From: Rhizobium album
Lineage (GTDB): Bacteria > Pseudomonadota > Alphaproteobacteria > Rhizobiales > Rhizobiaceae
Assembly (NCBI RefSeq): GCF_003122325.1
Contig: NZ_QFBC01000013.1
Span: 1 to 64,000, forward strand
DNA length: 64,000 nucleotides
Reading direction: 5' to 3'
Positions 26,734 through 35,222 of this stretch are shown here, piece by piece. The position numbers were made by a program, and so were the translations under genes. Under the pieces are notes generated by a model. That model made no database searches, was not told the origin of the DNA, and saw only the letters and a program-made list of their open reading frames with translations. Each line of letters opens with the position of its first letter. The stretch's first letter is position 1.

Positions 26734-28395
26734 TCACGCCGCCGCGGGGCGGCGCCACATCACGACGCGGAAGCGGTTGGCGACGAAGGCCGCATCCGTC
26801 AGGCTGGCATTGCCGGCCGGATTGGCGCCGGTGACATGGAAATCGCTGAAGGCGGCGCTCTGGTTGACGTAGATGCCGCCCGTCAGGTTCACCGACAGGT
26901 TGACGCCGGCAATGGCAAAGCGGTCGGTGGCAGCGGCAATCTTCCCTTCGTCGGTCTCGTAGAGCGATGCGGTGATGGCGCCGGTGCGTTCGGCAAGCGC
27001 TGCGGCACGCTCGCATCCGTCGGCGGCATCGGCCACGGCAATCAGGAACACGATCGGGCCGAAACGTTCTTCTTCATGAACCATCGTCCTGTCGGCATCG
27101 ACGGCGAGAAGCAGGGGCGTGGCGGTGCGGGCGCTTTCCAGGCCCTCGATCGCCGTGCTGTCGCGAACGATGCGGCCCATGGACCGAGCCACCTGCACGC
27201 GCTCCAGCGTCGCCGGATTGGCGATGGCGCCACAGATGCCGGCAGCACGGGCCGGATCGGCGAGCAGCTCGTCGATGGCTGCGGCGATGCCGGTCGCGAT
27301 ATCGTCAAAGCTCTTGTGGCCTTCGTTCGTCGCAATGCCGCCGCGCGGCACGAAAATATTCTGCGGCGCGGTGCACATCTGGCCGCTGTAGAGCGACAGC
27401 GAAAAGGCGATGTTGGTACACATGCCGGCGAAATTGTCGGTGGTGCCGATGACGATGCAGTTGACGCCGGCTTCTTCCGTATAGACCTGGGCGCTGCCGG
27501 CATGGCCGCGCACCCACGAACCGAAGGTGCTGGAGCCGGTGTAATCGACGATCGCCACAGAAGGGTGCTGCACCAGCGCCTGGGTGATTTCCGCACCGGG
27601 GGCATCGGCGGCGAGCAGCACGATGTCGGGCGAAAAACCTTCCTCGGCCAGCACCTGGCGCGCCACCTCGATCGTCAGTGCCAGCGGCAGGACGGCAGCC
27701 GGATGCGGCTTGACGATCACCGTATTGCCGGTGGCAAGGCTGGCGAAGAGGCCGGGATAGCTGTTCCAGGTCGGGAACGTATTGCAGCCGATGACGAGCG
27801 AAATGCCGCGCGGCACGACACGCCAGTGCTTTTCCATGACGATCGGCTGGCCCTTGCCCTGCGGTTTGGTCCAAAGCGCCTCTGCAGGGGTGCGGTCCAT
27901 CTCGGCAAAGGCGTAAGCGACCGCTTCGAGACCACGATCCTGCGCATGCGGGCCGCCAGCCTGGAAGGCCATGGCAAAACCCTGTCCGGTCGTGTGCATG
28001 ACGGCGTTGGCCATCTCGAAACTCTTGCGGTTCAGCCGCGCCAGGATTTCCAGGCAGATGCCGACGCGATCCTGCGGCAATGCGGCCGCCCATTGCGGCC
28101 CAGCCGTGCGGGATGCCTCGATGAGGGTATCGACGGAAGCGGAGGGGTACCGGATATCGAGGAGCGAACCGTAAGGAGAGACTTCCGCACCGACATCACC
28201 ATCAGCCGGATGCCCGGAAAGCGCGAACGATTGGCCGAGACGAGCCCGGTAGGCGGCAAGCCCGTCGTCCCTGGCGGTTTCGCCGTAGATCTTGCCGCTC
28301 GGGATCTCGGGATAGGCGGACCAGTAGCCACGCTCGCGCGCTGCCTTCAAGGCGGCTTCCAGCGTCGGCCGATGCCGTTCGAACAGTGCGCTCAT
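26734..28395 (-). CDS. paaN: PaaN, aldehyde dehydrogenase-family phenylacetate degradation protein
   Basis: This 553-residue protein belongs to the PaaN type 2 group with an aldehyde-dehydrogenase fold: RGISLVIGCNTFPTWNSYPG, then YSGQMCTAPQNIFVPRGG for the active-site Cys region, and a family-specific N-terminus (LFERHRPTLEAALKAARERG). PaaN has been proposed to act on ring-opened phenylacetyl-CoA intermediates, a job also assigned to PaaZ, which is encoded about 4 kb away. It is the first gene of a long minus-strand unit and is divergent from paaG across a putative PaaR operator. Confidence 0.9.
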   Translation of the reverse strand: MSALFERHRPTLEAALKAARERGYWSAYPEIPSGKIYGETARDDGLAAYRARLGQSFALSGHPADGDVGAEVSPYGSLLDIRYPSASVDTLIEASRTAGPQWAAALPQDRVGICLEILARLNRKSFEMANAVMHTTGQGFAMAFQAGGPHAQDRGLEAVAYAFAEMDRTPAEALWTKPQGKGQPIVMEKHWRVVPRGISLVIGCNTFPTWNSYPGLFASLATGNTVIVKPHPAAVLPLALTIEVARQVLAEEGFSPDIVLLAADAPGAEITQALVQHPSVAIVDYTGSSTFGSWVRGHAGSAQVYTEEAGVNCIVIGTTDNFAGMCTNIAFSLSLYSGQMCTAPQNIFVPRGGIATNEGHKSFDDIATGIAAAIDELLADPARAAGICGAIANPATLERVQVARSMGRIVRDSTAIEGLESARTATPLLLAVDADRTMVHEEERFGPIVFLIAVADAADGCERAAALAERTGAITASLYETDEGKIAAATDRFAIAGVNLSVNLTGGIYVNQSAAFSDFHVTGANPAGNASLTDAAFVANRFRVVMWRRPAAA

Positions 28396-28427
28396 CGATC
28401 GTTCCTCCCAATCTCCGCATTTATAAT

Positions 28428-28446
28428 TGACTGACCGGTCGGTTTA
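28428..28446. promoter_or_regulatory. Probable PaaR operator between paaN and paaG
   Basis: GACTGACCGGTCGGTTTA contains an inverted ACnGACC/GGTCgGT pair with a single mismatch around the centre. A closely related site (AACCGACCGATCGGTT) stands upstream of paaJ at about 40277-40292. Both fit a TetR-type operator, and the paaR gene lies between them. Confidence 0.6.
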
Positions 28447-28495
28447 TGCAAGAGTTTTTTTACGCTGCCGGGAAGATCGGCGCTCGGGAGGAAAC

Positions 28496-29290
28496 ATGTC
28501 AGAGACGAACACGGTTTTGTCGGCGCTCGCCGACGGAGTTCTCACCCTTACGCTCAACCGGCCGGACAAGCTCAACGCCTTCAACGAAGAGATGCACCTG
28601 GCCTTGCGCGCCGGCTTCGAGCGCGCCCATGCCGATGCGGCCGTCCGCGCCGTGCTGCTGACGGGTGCCGGGCGCGGTTTTTCCGCCGGCCAGGATCTCG
28701 GCGATCGCGATCCGCGCAAGGGCGGGGCGCCGCCGGATCTCGGCCACACCATCGAAACCTTCTACAATCCGCTGCTGCGGCTGATCCGCAGCCTGGAAAA
28801 ACCCGTGATCTGCGCCGTCAACGGCGTTGCCGCCGGCGCCGGCGCCAACATTGCCCTTGCCTGCGACATCACGCTCGCAGCCCGTTCGGCCCGCTTCATC
28901 CAGGCCTTCGCCAAAATCGGCCTCGTACCGGATTCCGGCGGCACCTGGAGCCTGCCGCGCCTGATCGGCGAGGCCCGCGCCAAGGCGCTGGCATTGACCG
29001 CCGAACCGCTGGGCGCCGAAACCGCCGCCGACTGGGGCCTGATCTGGCGTGCCGTCGACGACGAGGCGCTGATGGGCGAAGCAACGGCGCTTGCCGCCCG
29101 CCTCGCCGCCGGCCCCACCAAGGGTCTCGGCATGACCAAGCGCGCCATCCAGGCGGCCGCCACCCATTCGCTCGACGAGCAGCTCGAACTCGAACGCGAC
29201 CTGCAGCGCGAAGCCGGCCGCAGCGCCGATTATGCCGAGGGCGTCACCGCCTTCCTCGAAAAGCGCAAGCCGGAGTTTACGGGTCGATGA
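28496..29290 (+). CDS. paaG: PaaG, 1,2-epoxyphenylacetyl-CoA isomerase
   Basis: This 264-residue crotonase-fold enzyme converts the ring epoxide to oxepin-CoA. It has LTLNRPDKLNAFNEEMHLAL, the oxyanion segment AGRGFSAGQDLGDRDPRKGG and AVNGVAAGAGANIALACDIT. The SAGQDL form is characteristic of PaaG rather than general hydratases. The ATG at 28496 follows a GGGAGG site. The paaI start overlaps its stop as ATGA, and paaK and paaR follow. Confidence 0.9.
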   Translation: MSETNTVLSALADGVLTLTLNRPDKLNAFNEEMHLALRAGFERAHADAAVRAVLLTGAGRGFSAGQDLGDRDPRKGGAPPDLGHTIETFYNPLLRLIRSLEKPVICAVNGVAAGAGANIALACDITLAARSARFIQAFAKIGLVPDSGGTWSLPRLIGEARAKALALTAEPLGAETAADWGLIWRAVDDEALMGEATALAARLAAGPTKGLGMTKRAIQAAATHSLDEQLELERDLQREAGRSADYAEGVTAFLEKRKPEFTGR

Positions 29291-29736
29291 GCGATATGGG
29301 AAGCCTTTCGCCGCACGACATCGCCAAGGCCTGTGCCGACGCCATGTGGGTGGAGGACAACGCCACCCGCCACCTCGGCATGACGCTGGTGGCGATAGCG
29401 CCGGGCGCGGCGACGATTTCCATGGCGATCACCGGGATCATGACCAATGGCCACGGCACCTGCCATGGCGGCTACATCTTTACGCTGGCGGATTCCGCCT
29501 TCGCATTTGCCTGCAACAGCCACAACCAGAAGGCCGTCGCCCAGCATTGCTCGGTGACCTACATCGCGCCCGCCTTCAAGGGCGACGTGCTGACGGCAGC
29601 GGCGCAGGAGGTGTCACGCCGGGGCAGGGGCGGCATCTACGACATCCACATCACCAATCAGCACGGCGATCAGATCGCGGAATTCCGCGGCCACTCGCGC
29701 ACCGTCAAGGGTACGCATCTGCCGGAGCAGGGCTGA
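29287..29736 (+). CDS. paaI: PaaI, hydroxyphenylacetyl-CoA thioesterase
   Basis: This 149-residue hotdog-fold thioesterase has the active-site region TNGHGTCHGGYIFTLADSAF. In the pathway it hydrolyses dead-end CoA esters and so frees CoA. The length and the GHGTCHGG motif fit PaaI. Its start overlaps paaG and paaK follows 36 bases later, so the genes are one operon. Confidence 0.9.
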   Translation: MSDMGSLSPHDIAKACADAMWVEDNATRHLGMTLVAIAPGAATISMAITGIMTNGHGTCHGGYIFTLADSAFAFACNSHNQKAVAQHCSVTYIAPAFKGDVLTAAAQEVSRRGRGGIYDIHITNQHGDQIAEFRGHSRTVKGTHLPEQG

Positions 29737-29772
29737 CCGGCATTTCATCCAGCATTCTCGGAGGAGACATTC

Positions 29773-31083
29773 ATGGAAGACCTTTCCCCCCGTCCCGGCG
29801 ACCTCGAGCCGATCGAGACCGCCTCGCGCGACGAGATTTCGGCGCTGCAGCTCGACCGCATGAAATGGTCGCTGGCGCATGCCTACGAAAATTCCCCCTT
29901 CTACCGCCAGAGCTTCGACCAGGCCGGCGTGCATCCCTCCGATCTCAACAGCCTGTCGGACCTCGCCAAGTTCCCGTTCACGACGAAGAAGGACCTGCGC
30001 GATACCTATCCGTTCGGCATGTTCGCCGTGCCGCGTGAGAAGCTGGCTCGCATCCATGCCTCCTCGGGCACGACCGGCAAACCGACCGTCGTCGGCTACA
30101 CGCTGAAGGACATCGATACCTGGGCGGGCATGGTCGCCCGCTCGATCCGCGCCTCCGGCGGCCGAGCCGGCGATATCGTGCATGTGGCTTACGGCTACGG
30201 CCTGTTTACCGGCGGCCTCGGCGCCCATTACGGCGCCGAAAAACTCGGCTGCACCGTCGTGCCGATCTCCGGCGGCATGACCGAGCGCCAGGTGACGCTG
30301 ATGCAGGATTTCAAGCCGCGCATCATCATGGTGACGCCGTCCTACATGCTGTCGATCCTCGACGAGTTCCGCCGCCAGGGCATCGATCCGCGCGAAAGCT
30401 CGCTTGCGGTCGGCATTTTTGGTGCCGAACCGTGGACCAACGCCATGCGTGAAGAGATCGAACAGGCCTTCGACATGCATGCGGTGGATATCTACGGCCT
30501 CTCCGAGGTCATGGGGCCGGGCGTCGCCAACGAATGCGTCGAGACCAAGGACGGCCTGCACATCTGGGAAGACCATTTCTATCCCGAAATCATCGACCCG
30601 GTTACCGGCGACGTGCTGCCGGACGGCGAGATGGGCGAGCTGGTGTTCACGACGCTCACCAAGGAAGGCCTGCCGATCATCCGCTACCGCACCCGCGACC
30701 TGACGCGCCTCCTGCCCGGCACTGCCCGCTCGATGCGCCGCATGGAGAAGATCACCGGCCGCTCCGACGACATGATGATCCTGCGCGGCGTCAACGTCTT
30801 CCCGACGCAGATCGAGGAGCAGATCCTCAAATGTCGCGGGCTTGCGCCGCACTTCCAGATCGAACTGACGCGTGCCGGCCGCATGGACAACATGACCATC
30901 CATGTGGAATGTACGCTGGAAGCGGCGGACGAGGGTGCACGCACCGGCTCGGCGAAGGAACTCATCCACCATATCAAGAGCGTGGTCGGGGTCACCACCA
31001 AGGTGCTGGTGCACGCGCCGGGCGGCGTGGCGCGCTCCGAAGGCAAGGCAAAGCGGGTGGTCGACAACCGCCCGAAGGAATGA
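29773..31083 (+). CDS. paaK: PaaK, phenylacetate-CoA ligase
   Basis: This 436-residue AMP-forming ligase activates phenylacetate to phenylacetyl-CoA, the first committed step. The ATP/AMP motif IHASSGTTGKPTVVGYTLKD is near residue 95, followed by YGLSEVMGPGVANE and the hinge ITGRSDDMMILRGVNVFPTQ. Length and order match PaaK. A GGAGGAGACATTC site precedes the ATG. Confidence 0.95.
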   Translation: MEDLSPRPGDLEPIETASRDEISALQLDRMKWSLAHAYENSPFYRQSFDQAGVHPSDLNSLSDLAKFPFTTKKDLRDTYPFGMFAVPREKLARIHASSGTTGKPTVVGYTLKDIDTWAGMVARSIRASGGRAGDIVHVAYGYGLFTGGLGAHYGAEKLGCTVVPISGGMTERQVTLMQDFKPRIIMVTPSYMLSILDEFRRQGIDPRESSLAVGIFGAEPWTNAMREEIEQAFDMHAVDIYGLSEVMGPGVANECVETKDGLHIWEDHFYPEIIDPVTGDVLPDGEMGELVFTTLTKEGLPIIRYRTRDLTRLLPGTARSMRRMEKITGRSDDMMILRGVNVFPTQIEEQILKCRGLAPHFQIELTRAGRMDNMTIHVECTLEAADEGARTGSAKELIHHIKSVVGVTTKVLVHAPGGVARSEGKAKRVVDNRPKE

Positions 31084-31095
31084 ATCGAAAAGGAC

Positions 31096-31141
31096 GGGCA
31101 AGCCCCGTACCGGCTTGACGGCGTAAGGGGAGGGCTTGCCC
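31096..31141. repeat. Inverted repeat between paaK and paaR
   Basis: GGGCAAGCCC at 31096-31105 is the exact reverse complement of GGGCTTGCCC at 31132-31141, with 26 bases between. It could form an mRNA hairpin that reduces read-through from paaK to paaR. There is no T-run after it. Confidence 0.5.
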
Positions 31142-31187
31142 TCCTCCCGAAACGCGGTCGGGCCGGCGAACAGGCAGAGCAGGACAC

Positions 31188-31784
31188 ATGGCACGGACAC
31201 GCGCAGTCGATTTCGAAGAGAAACAGCGTGGCATTTTGGCAAGCGCCGCAACCGTCTTTGCGGAAGTGGGCATGGAGAAGGCCTCCATGTCGATGATCGC
31301 TTCGCACAGCAAGGTCTCGAAGGCGCTGCTGTATCACTATTATCCGAGCAAGGACGCGCTGATCTTCGATATCGTGCGCACGCACCTGACCGAACTCGAA
31401 AGCGCAATCGAAACGGCCGACCGCACCGACGTTCTGCCGCAGGACCGGCTACGGCTGCTGGTGAAGGCTGTGCTGAAAAATTATGAAGGCAGGGACAACG
31501 AACACAAGGTGCAGCTCAACGGCACCAGCGCCCTGTCTCAGGAACAGCTGACGGAACTGCAGGCGATCGAGCGCCGCATCGTCAAGCGTTTCTCCGGCGT
31601 CATCAGGGATATCAATCCCGATCTCTCCAAGGACAAGCCGCTGTTGATGCCGGTCACCATGTCGCTGTTCGGCATGATGAACTGGGTCTACATGTGGTTC
31701 CGCGCCGACGGTCCGATCACCCGCGACCAATATGCCGACATCGCCACCACGCTGATCCTCGAAGGCGTCAAGGCGGTGCGCTGA
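31188..31784 (+). CDS. paaR: TetR-family regulator of phenylacetate genes, PaaR-like
   Basis: This 198-residue regulator has a TetR helix-turn-helix (residues 10-55: EKQRGILASAATVFAEVGME, then KVSKALLYHYYPSKDALIFD) and a helical ligand domain. It is the fourth gene after paaG, paaI and paaK. Two similar palindromes lie upstream of paaN/paaG and of paaJ, which suggests it represses both, probably relieved by phenylacetyl-CoA as in known PaaR proteins. Ligand and sites are inferred. Confidence 0.85.
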   Translation: MARTRAVDFEEKQRGILASAATVFAEVGMEKASMSMIASHSKVSKALLYHYYPSKDALIFDIVRTHLTELESAIETADRTDVLPQDRLRLLVKAVLKNYEGRDNEHKVQLNGTSALSQEQLTELQAIERRIVKRFSGVIRDINPDLSKDKPLLMPVTMSLFGMMNWVYMWFRADGPITRDQYADIATTLILEGVKAVR

Positions 31785-31799
31785 CCGATCCCGGCGCCG

Positions 31800-32318
31800 T
31801 CAATCCTCTCCCGTCCTCTCGACGTCGCGGCCGGTCGCGGCAACGCTTTCCAGACGCTCGGCGAATTCGCGTCGCAGCGTGCGCCGCAGCTCGGCGGCCT
31901 TGTAGCGGCGGTTTTCCACCGGCGTCAGCGGCCGGCAGTCCGGCACTTTTACCGGCCGGCCCTCGTCATCGACCGCCACCATGGTGAAATAACACGAGTT
32001 GGTGTGCCGGCGCTGACCGGAGCGGATGTTCTCCGCCTCGACACGGATGCCGACCTCCATGGAGGTGCGGCCGGCATGATTGATCGCGGCCCGGAAGGTC
32101 ACGAGTTCGCCGACATGGATCGGCTCCTTGAACATCACCTGGTCGACCGACAGCGTCACCACATACTGCTTGGAGAAGCGCGAGGCGCAGGAGAAGGCAA
32201 CACGATCCAGCAGGTTGAGCAGGGCGCCGCCATGGACCTTGCCGCTGAAATTCGCCATGTCGGGCGTCATCAACACGGTCATTTCCAGATGGCGGGGGTC
32301 CTGCTCGATCGGCGTCAC
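31800..32318 (-). CDS. Acyl-CoA thioesterase, hotdog fold (YciA/BACH-like)
   Basis: This 172-residue protein has the hotdog thioesterase signature: DMANFSGKVHGGALLNLLDR, then FKEPIHVGELVTFRAAINHA and NSCYFTMVAVDDEGRPVKVP. Such enzymes cleave acyl-CoA to free acid. It sits 4 bases downstream of paaZ and convergent with paaR, so it may be part of the paa transcript and recycle CoA. Confidence 0.85.
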   Translation of the reverse strand: MTPIEQDPRHLEMTVLMTPDMANFSGKVHGGALLNLLDRVAFSCASRFSKQYVVTLSVDQVMFKEPIHVGELVTFRAAINHAGRTSMEVGIRVEAENIRSGQRRHTNSCYFTMVAVDDEGRPVKVPDCRPLTPVENRRYKAAELRRTLRREFAERLESVAATGRDVERTGED

Positions 32319-32322
32319 GGTG

Positions 32323-34380
32323 TTATTCTCTCGTCTTGGCCACCATCGTCAGCACGTCGTACTGGGCGACGGTGGCGCCGGTCTGGTTGGTGACGCGGCA
32401 ATCCCAGCGCACTTCGCCGTGTTCGGCGCTGGCGCGCGGATTGATGTCCTTGCACGTCAACTGGACCTGCAGCGTGTCGCCCGGATTGACCGGTGTCAAG
32501 AAGCGCAGGTTATCGACGCCGTAATTGGCCAGAACCGGACCCGGATCGGGATCGACGAACAGCCCGGCGGCGAAGGAGACGATCAGGTAGCCATGCGCCA
32601 CACGGCCGTCGAAGAACGGATTGGCCCTGGCGGCTTCCTCGTCCATATGGGCATAAAACGTGTCGCCGGTGAAATGGGCGAAATGTTCGATATCCTCCAG
32701 CGTCACCGTGCGCGTGCCGGTCACCAGCTGGTCGCCGATCTTCAGTTCGGCGAGCGACTTGCGGAACGGATGCTCGCCGCCGGAACGCGCCTCGGCCCCC
32801 GGCAACCAGCGGCCGGTGACAGCCGAAAGCAGGGTCGGCGCGCCCTGGATGGCGGTGCGCTGCATATAGTGTTTGACGCCGCGCAGACCGCCCAGTTCCT
32901 CGCCGCCGCCGGCCCGGCCGGGGCCGCCGTGCACGAGGCCCGGAAGCGGCGAACCATGGCCGGTGGAGGTCTTGGCGGACACGCGGTTGCCGATCATGAC
33001 GCGGCCGTGGAACGGCGCGAGGCCGAGCACCACTTCCTCGGCGAAAGCCGGATCGTTGGTGAAGACGGAGGCCACCAGGCTGCCCTTGCCGCGACGGGCA
33101 AGATCGACCGCTTCATCAGCCGTATCGTAAGGCATCACGGTGCTGACCGGGCCGAAAGCCTCGACATCATGGATGGCCTGCGCCGAGCCCGGTTTATCGC
33201 AATAGAGCAGCACGGGATTGAGGAAGGCGCCGGCAACGGCATCCCCGGAGGTTATGCTCGGATTGGCCGGATCGCCGGCGACGATCTCGGCATCGGCTGA
33301 CAGATCGCGAATGCGGGCGCGGACCTCTTCGCGCTGGTCCAGGCTGGCGAGCGGCCCCATTCGAACCGTCTCTTCGGCCGGATTGCCGAGAACGGTCTTG
33401 CCGAGACGGTCGCGCAGCGCTTCGATCAACGCCTCGCTATAGCTGCGGGGTGCGATGACGCGGCGGATGGCTGTGCATTTCTGCCCGGCCTTTACCGTCA
33501 TTTCCCGCGCCACTTCCTTGACGAAGAGGTCGAACTCTTCCGTTCCGGGCGCGGCATCGAGGCCGAGCACTGCGGCGTTGAGGCTGTCGGCCTCCATGGT
33601 GAAGCGCACGGAATTTTCGACAATCGCCTTGTGGGTCTTCAGCCGCCGGCCGGTCGCCGCCGAACCGGTGAAGGTCACCGCATCCTGGCCTTCGACATGA
33701 TCCAAAAGATCGCCGACCGAACCGCAGACCAATTGCAACGCCCCTTCCGGCAGGATGCCGGTCTCGATGATGCGCCGGACCATCAGTTCGGTGAGATAGG
33801 CGGTCTGGCTGGCGGGCTTGACGATGGCGGGAACCCCGGCGAGCAGCGTCGGCGCCAGCTTTTCGAGCATACCCCAGCAGGGGAAGTTGAAGGCGTTGAT
33901 ATGGACGGCCACACCCTGCAGCGGGCTCAGGATGTGCTGCGCCGAAAAGGTCTGGTCCTTCGACAGCGGCTCGACGTCGCCATCGAGCAGCACGCGGGTA
34001 TTCGGCAGTTCCCGCCGTCCCTTGGAGGCATAAGAAAGCAGCGTACCGATACCGCCGTCGATATCGACCCAGCTGTCGGCCTTGGTCGCACCCGTCGCCG
34101 CCGACAGCGCGTAAAATTCTTCCTTGAAATCCAGAAGTTTTTGGCCGAGCGCTTTCAGCATCGCCGCCCGCTCGTGGAAGGACAGGCGCCGCAATGCCGG
34201 GCCGCCGGTCTCGCGGCCGTAGCCAAGCACGGCCTTGAAGTCGATGCCGCTGGAATCGATGAAGGCCACCGGCGCGCCGGTCGAGGCGTCGAGCAGCGGC
34301 ACGCCTTCGCGCGCACCTGCGGCCCATGCGCCGTGGACATAGCTTTCGAGCCGGCGCGGCCGGGTTGCCATGACGTTCAT
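32323..34380 (-). CDS. paaZ: PaaZ, bifunctional oxepin-CoA hydrolase / semialdehyde dehydrogenase
   Basis: This 685-residue protein opens oxepin-CoA and oxidises the resulting aldehyde. Residues 1-520 are an aldehyde dehydrogenase: VAVHINAFNFPCWGMLEKLA, VTFTGSAATGRRLKTHKA and VKAGQKCTAIRRVIAPRSYS with the catalytic Cys near 300. A C-terminal hotdog hydratase follows from about 540 (TLEDIEHFAHFTGDTFYAHM, then ANPFFDGRVAHGYLIVSFAA). Both domains look intact. The ATG at 34380 has an AGGAAGG site. Confidence 0.95.
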   Translation of the reverse strand: MNVMATRPRRLESYVHGAWAAGAREGVPLLDASTGAPVAFIDSSGIDFKAVLGYGRETGGPALRRLSFHERAAMLKALGQKLLDFKEEFYALSAATGATKADSWVDIDGGIGTLLSYASKGRRELPNTRVLLDGDVEPLSKDQTFSAQHILSPLQGVAVHINAFNFPCWGMLEKLAPTLLAGVPAIVKPASQTAYLTELMVRRIIETGILPEGALQLVCGSVGDLLDHVEGQDAVTFTGSAATGRRLKTHKAIVENSVRFTMEADSLNAAVLGLDAAPGTEEFDLFVKEVAREMTVKAGQKCTAIRRVIAPRSYSEALIEALRDRLGKTVLGNPAEETVRMGPLASLDQREEVRARIRDLSADAEIVAGDPANPSITSGDAVAGAFLNPVLLYCDKPGSAQAIHDVEAFGPVSTVMPYDTADEAVDLARRGKGSLVASVFTNDPAFAEEVVLGLAPFHGRVMIGNRVSAKTSTGHGSPLPGLVHGGPGRAGGGEELGGLRGVKHYMQRTAIQGAPTLLSAVTGRWLPGAEARSGGEHPFRKSLAELKIGDQLVTGTRTVTLEDIEHFAHFTGDTFYAHMDEEAARANPFFDGRVAHGYLIVSFAAGLFVDPDPGPVLANYGVDNLRFLTPVNPGDTLQVQLTCKDINPRASAEHGEVRWDCRVTNQTGATVAQYDVLTMVAKTRE

Positions 34381-34437
34381 TTCGTTATCCTTCCTGTAAT
34401 TCTTCACGCAAACCGCTTCGCCCGTGCGTGGGATCGC

Positions 34438-35193
34438 TCAGTTCAGGTTCAGCGCGGCAAGCTTTATATCGACCTCCGCCTGCCAGGTAGCGGACAGGGT
34501 CTCGTTGGGAGTATGCCGCAGGCCGAAACGCGACAGCGTCTCGAACCGCTTCGATCCAGAGTGGCCGAAACTTTCAGCGACACGGGGATGCCAGTAATCG
34601 ATGGAAGCGCGCGCAGCTTCCCGCCCGCCCTCGGTTTCGGCGATCTGCGCAAGACCGGCAAGTCCAAGCTCGGCATGACGCTGCTCGCGCGGCAGGATGG
34701 CGCGGAACACTTCGGCGAGCGGCTGGTAGGATACCCGCGAAAGTTCCTTGAGCTGGATGACGCTGGCATGGCCCATCAGCACGTTCATGACCACCGCATC
34801 GATCCAGCCGAGCAACGGATAGTGGAAGACGGAAAGACGCATGTCGCCGCCCTGCCGCGCAGCGCCGATATCGGCATCGCGGGGCAGGCGGTCGGCCCAC
34901 GGGTGATGCACGGCATACCGGTCGCCATCGGCGCCGAAACTCTCCATGATTTCCAGCACCCGGCCGGCGTGGTCGGTCTTTTCAAGCACGATGCGGGCAG
35001 CGGCGATCCGTTCCTGGATGCCCGGCGCATCGTTGATCGTATCTGCAAAACCGGCGGAGCCGGCAAGCTCGCTGTCGACAAAACTCGCCATCAACCGCAG
35101 CAACTCGCCGCGATAGCGCGGCGGCACGTTGGCGGGCGACGAAAGCACGCCGCCCTGCGCCAGATAATCCTCGATCGGTAGTGTATCCGACAT
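34438..35193 (-). CDS. Extra PaaA/PaaC-family ferritin-like protein of the phenylacetate cluster
   Basis: This 251-residue protein resembles the PaaA/PaaC fold but is a third member beside the true paaA and paaC. It contains ARIVLEKTDHAGRVLEIMES near residue 73, in the place of the PaaA sequence QDEAGHGLY. There the iron-ligand glutamate three residues before the histidine is replaced by lysine and a glutamate stands one residue earlier. A second site, REQRHAELGL near 171, keeps an ExxH pattern. It sits between paaZ and paaE in the operon. Its function is not known; a regulatory, scaffold or alternative oxygenase subunit is possible. Confidence 0.75.
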   Translation of the reverse strand: MSDTLPIEDYLAQGGVLSSPANVPPRYRGELLRLMASFVDSELAGSAGFADTINDAPGIQERIAAARIVLEKTDHAGRVLEIMESFGADGDRYAVHHPWADRLPRDADIGAARQGGDMRLSVFHYPLLGWIDAVVMNVLMGHASVIQLKELSRVSYQPLAEVFRAILPREQRHAELGLAGLAQIAETEGGREAARASIDYWHPRVAESFGHSGSKRFETLSRFGLRHTPNETLSATWQAEVDIKLAALNLN

Positions 35194-35222
35194 GCTGTCT
35201 CTCCCTTGGCCGAAGGCGATGA

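Noticed and set aside
29614-31407. 597-codon minus-strand frame opposite paaI, paaK and paaR
   Set aside because: It is antisense to genes with unmistakable motifs and has no recognisable domain.
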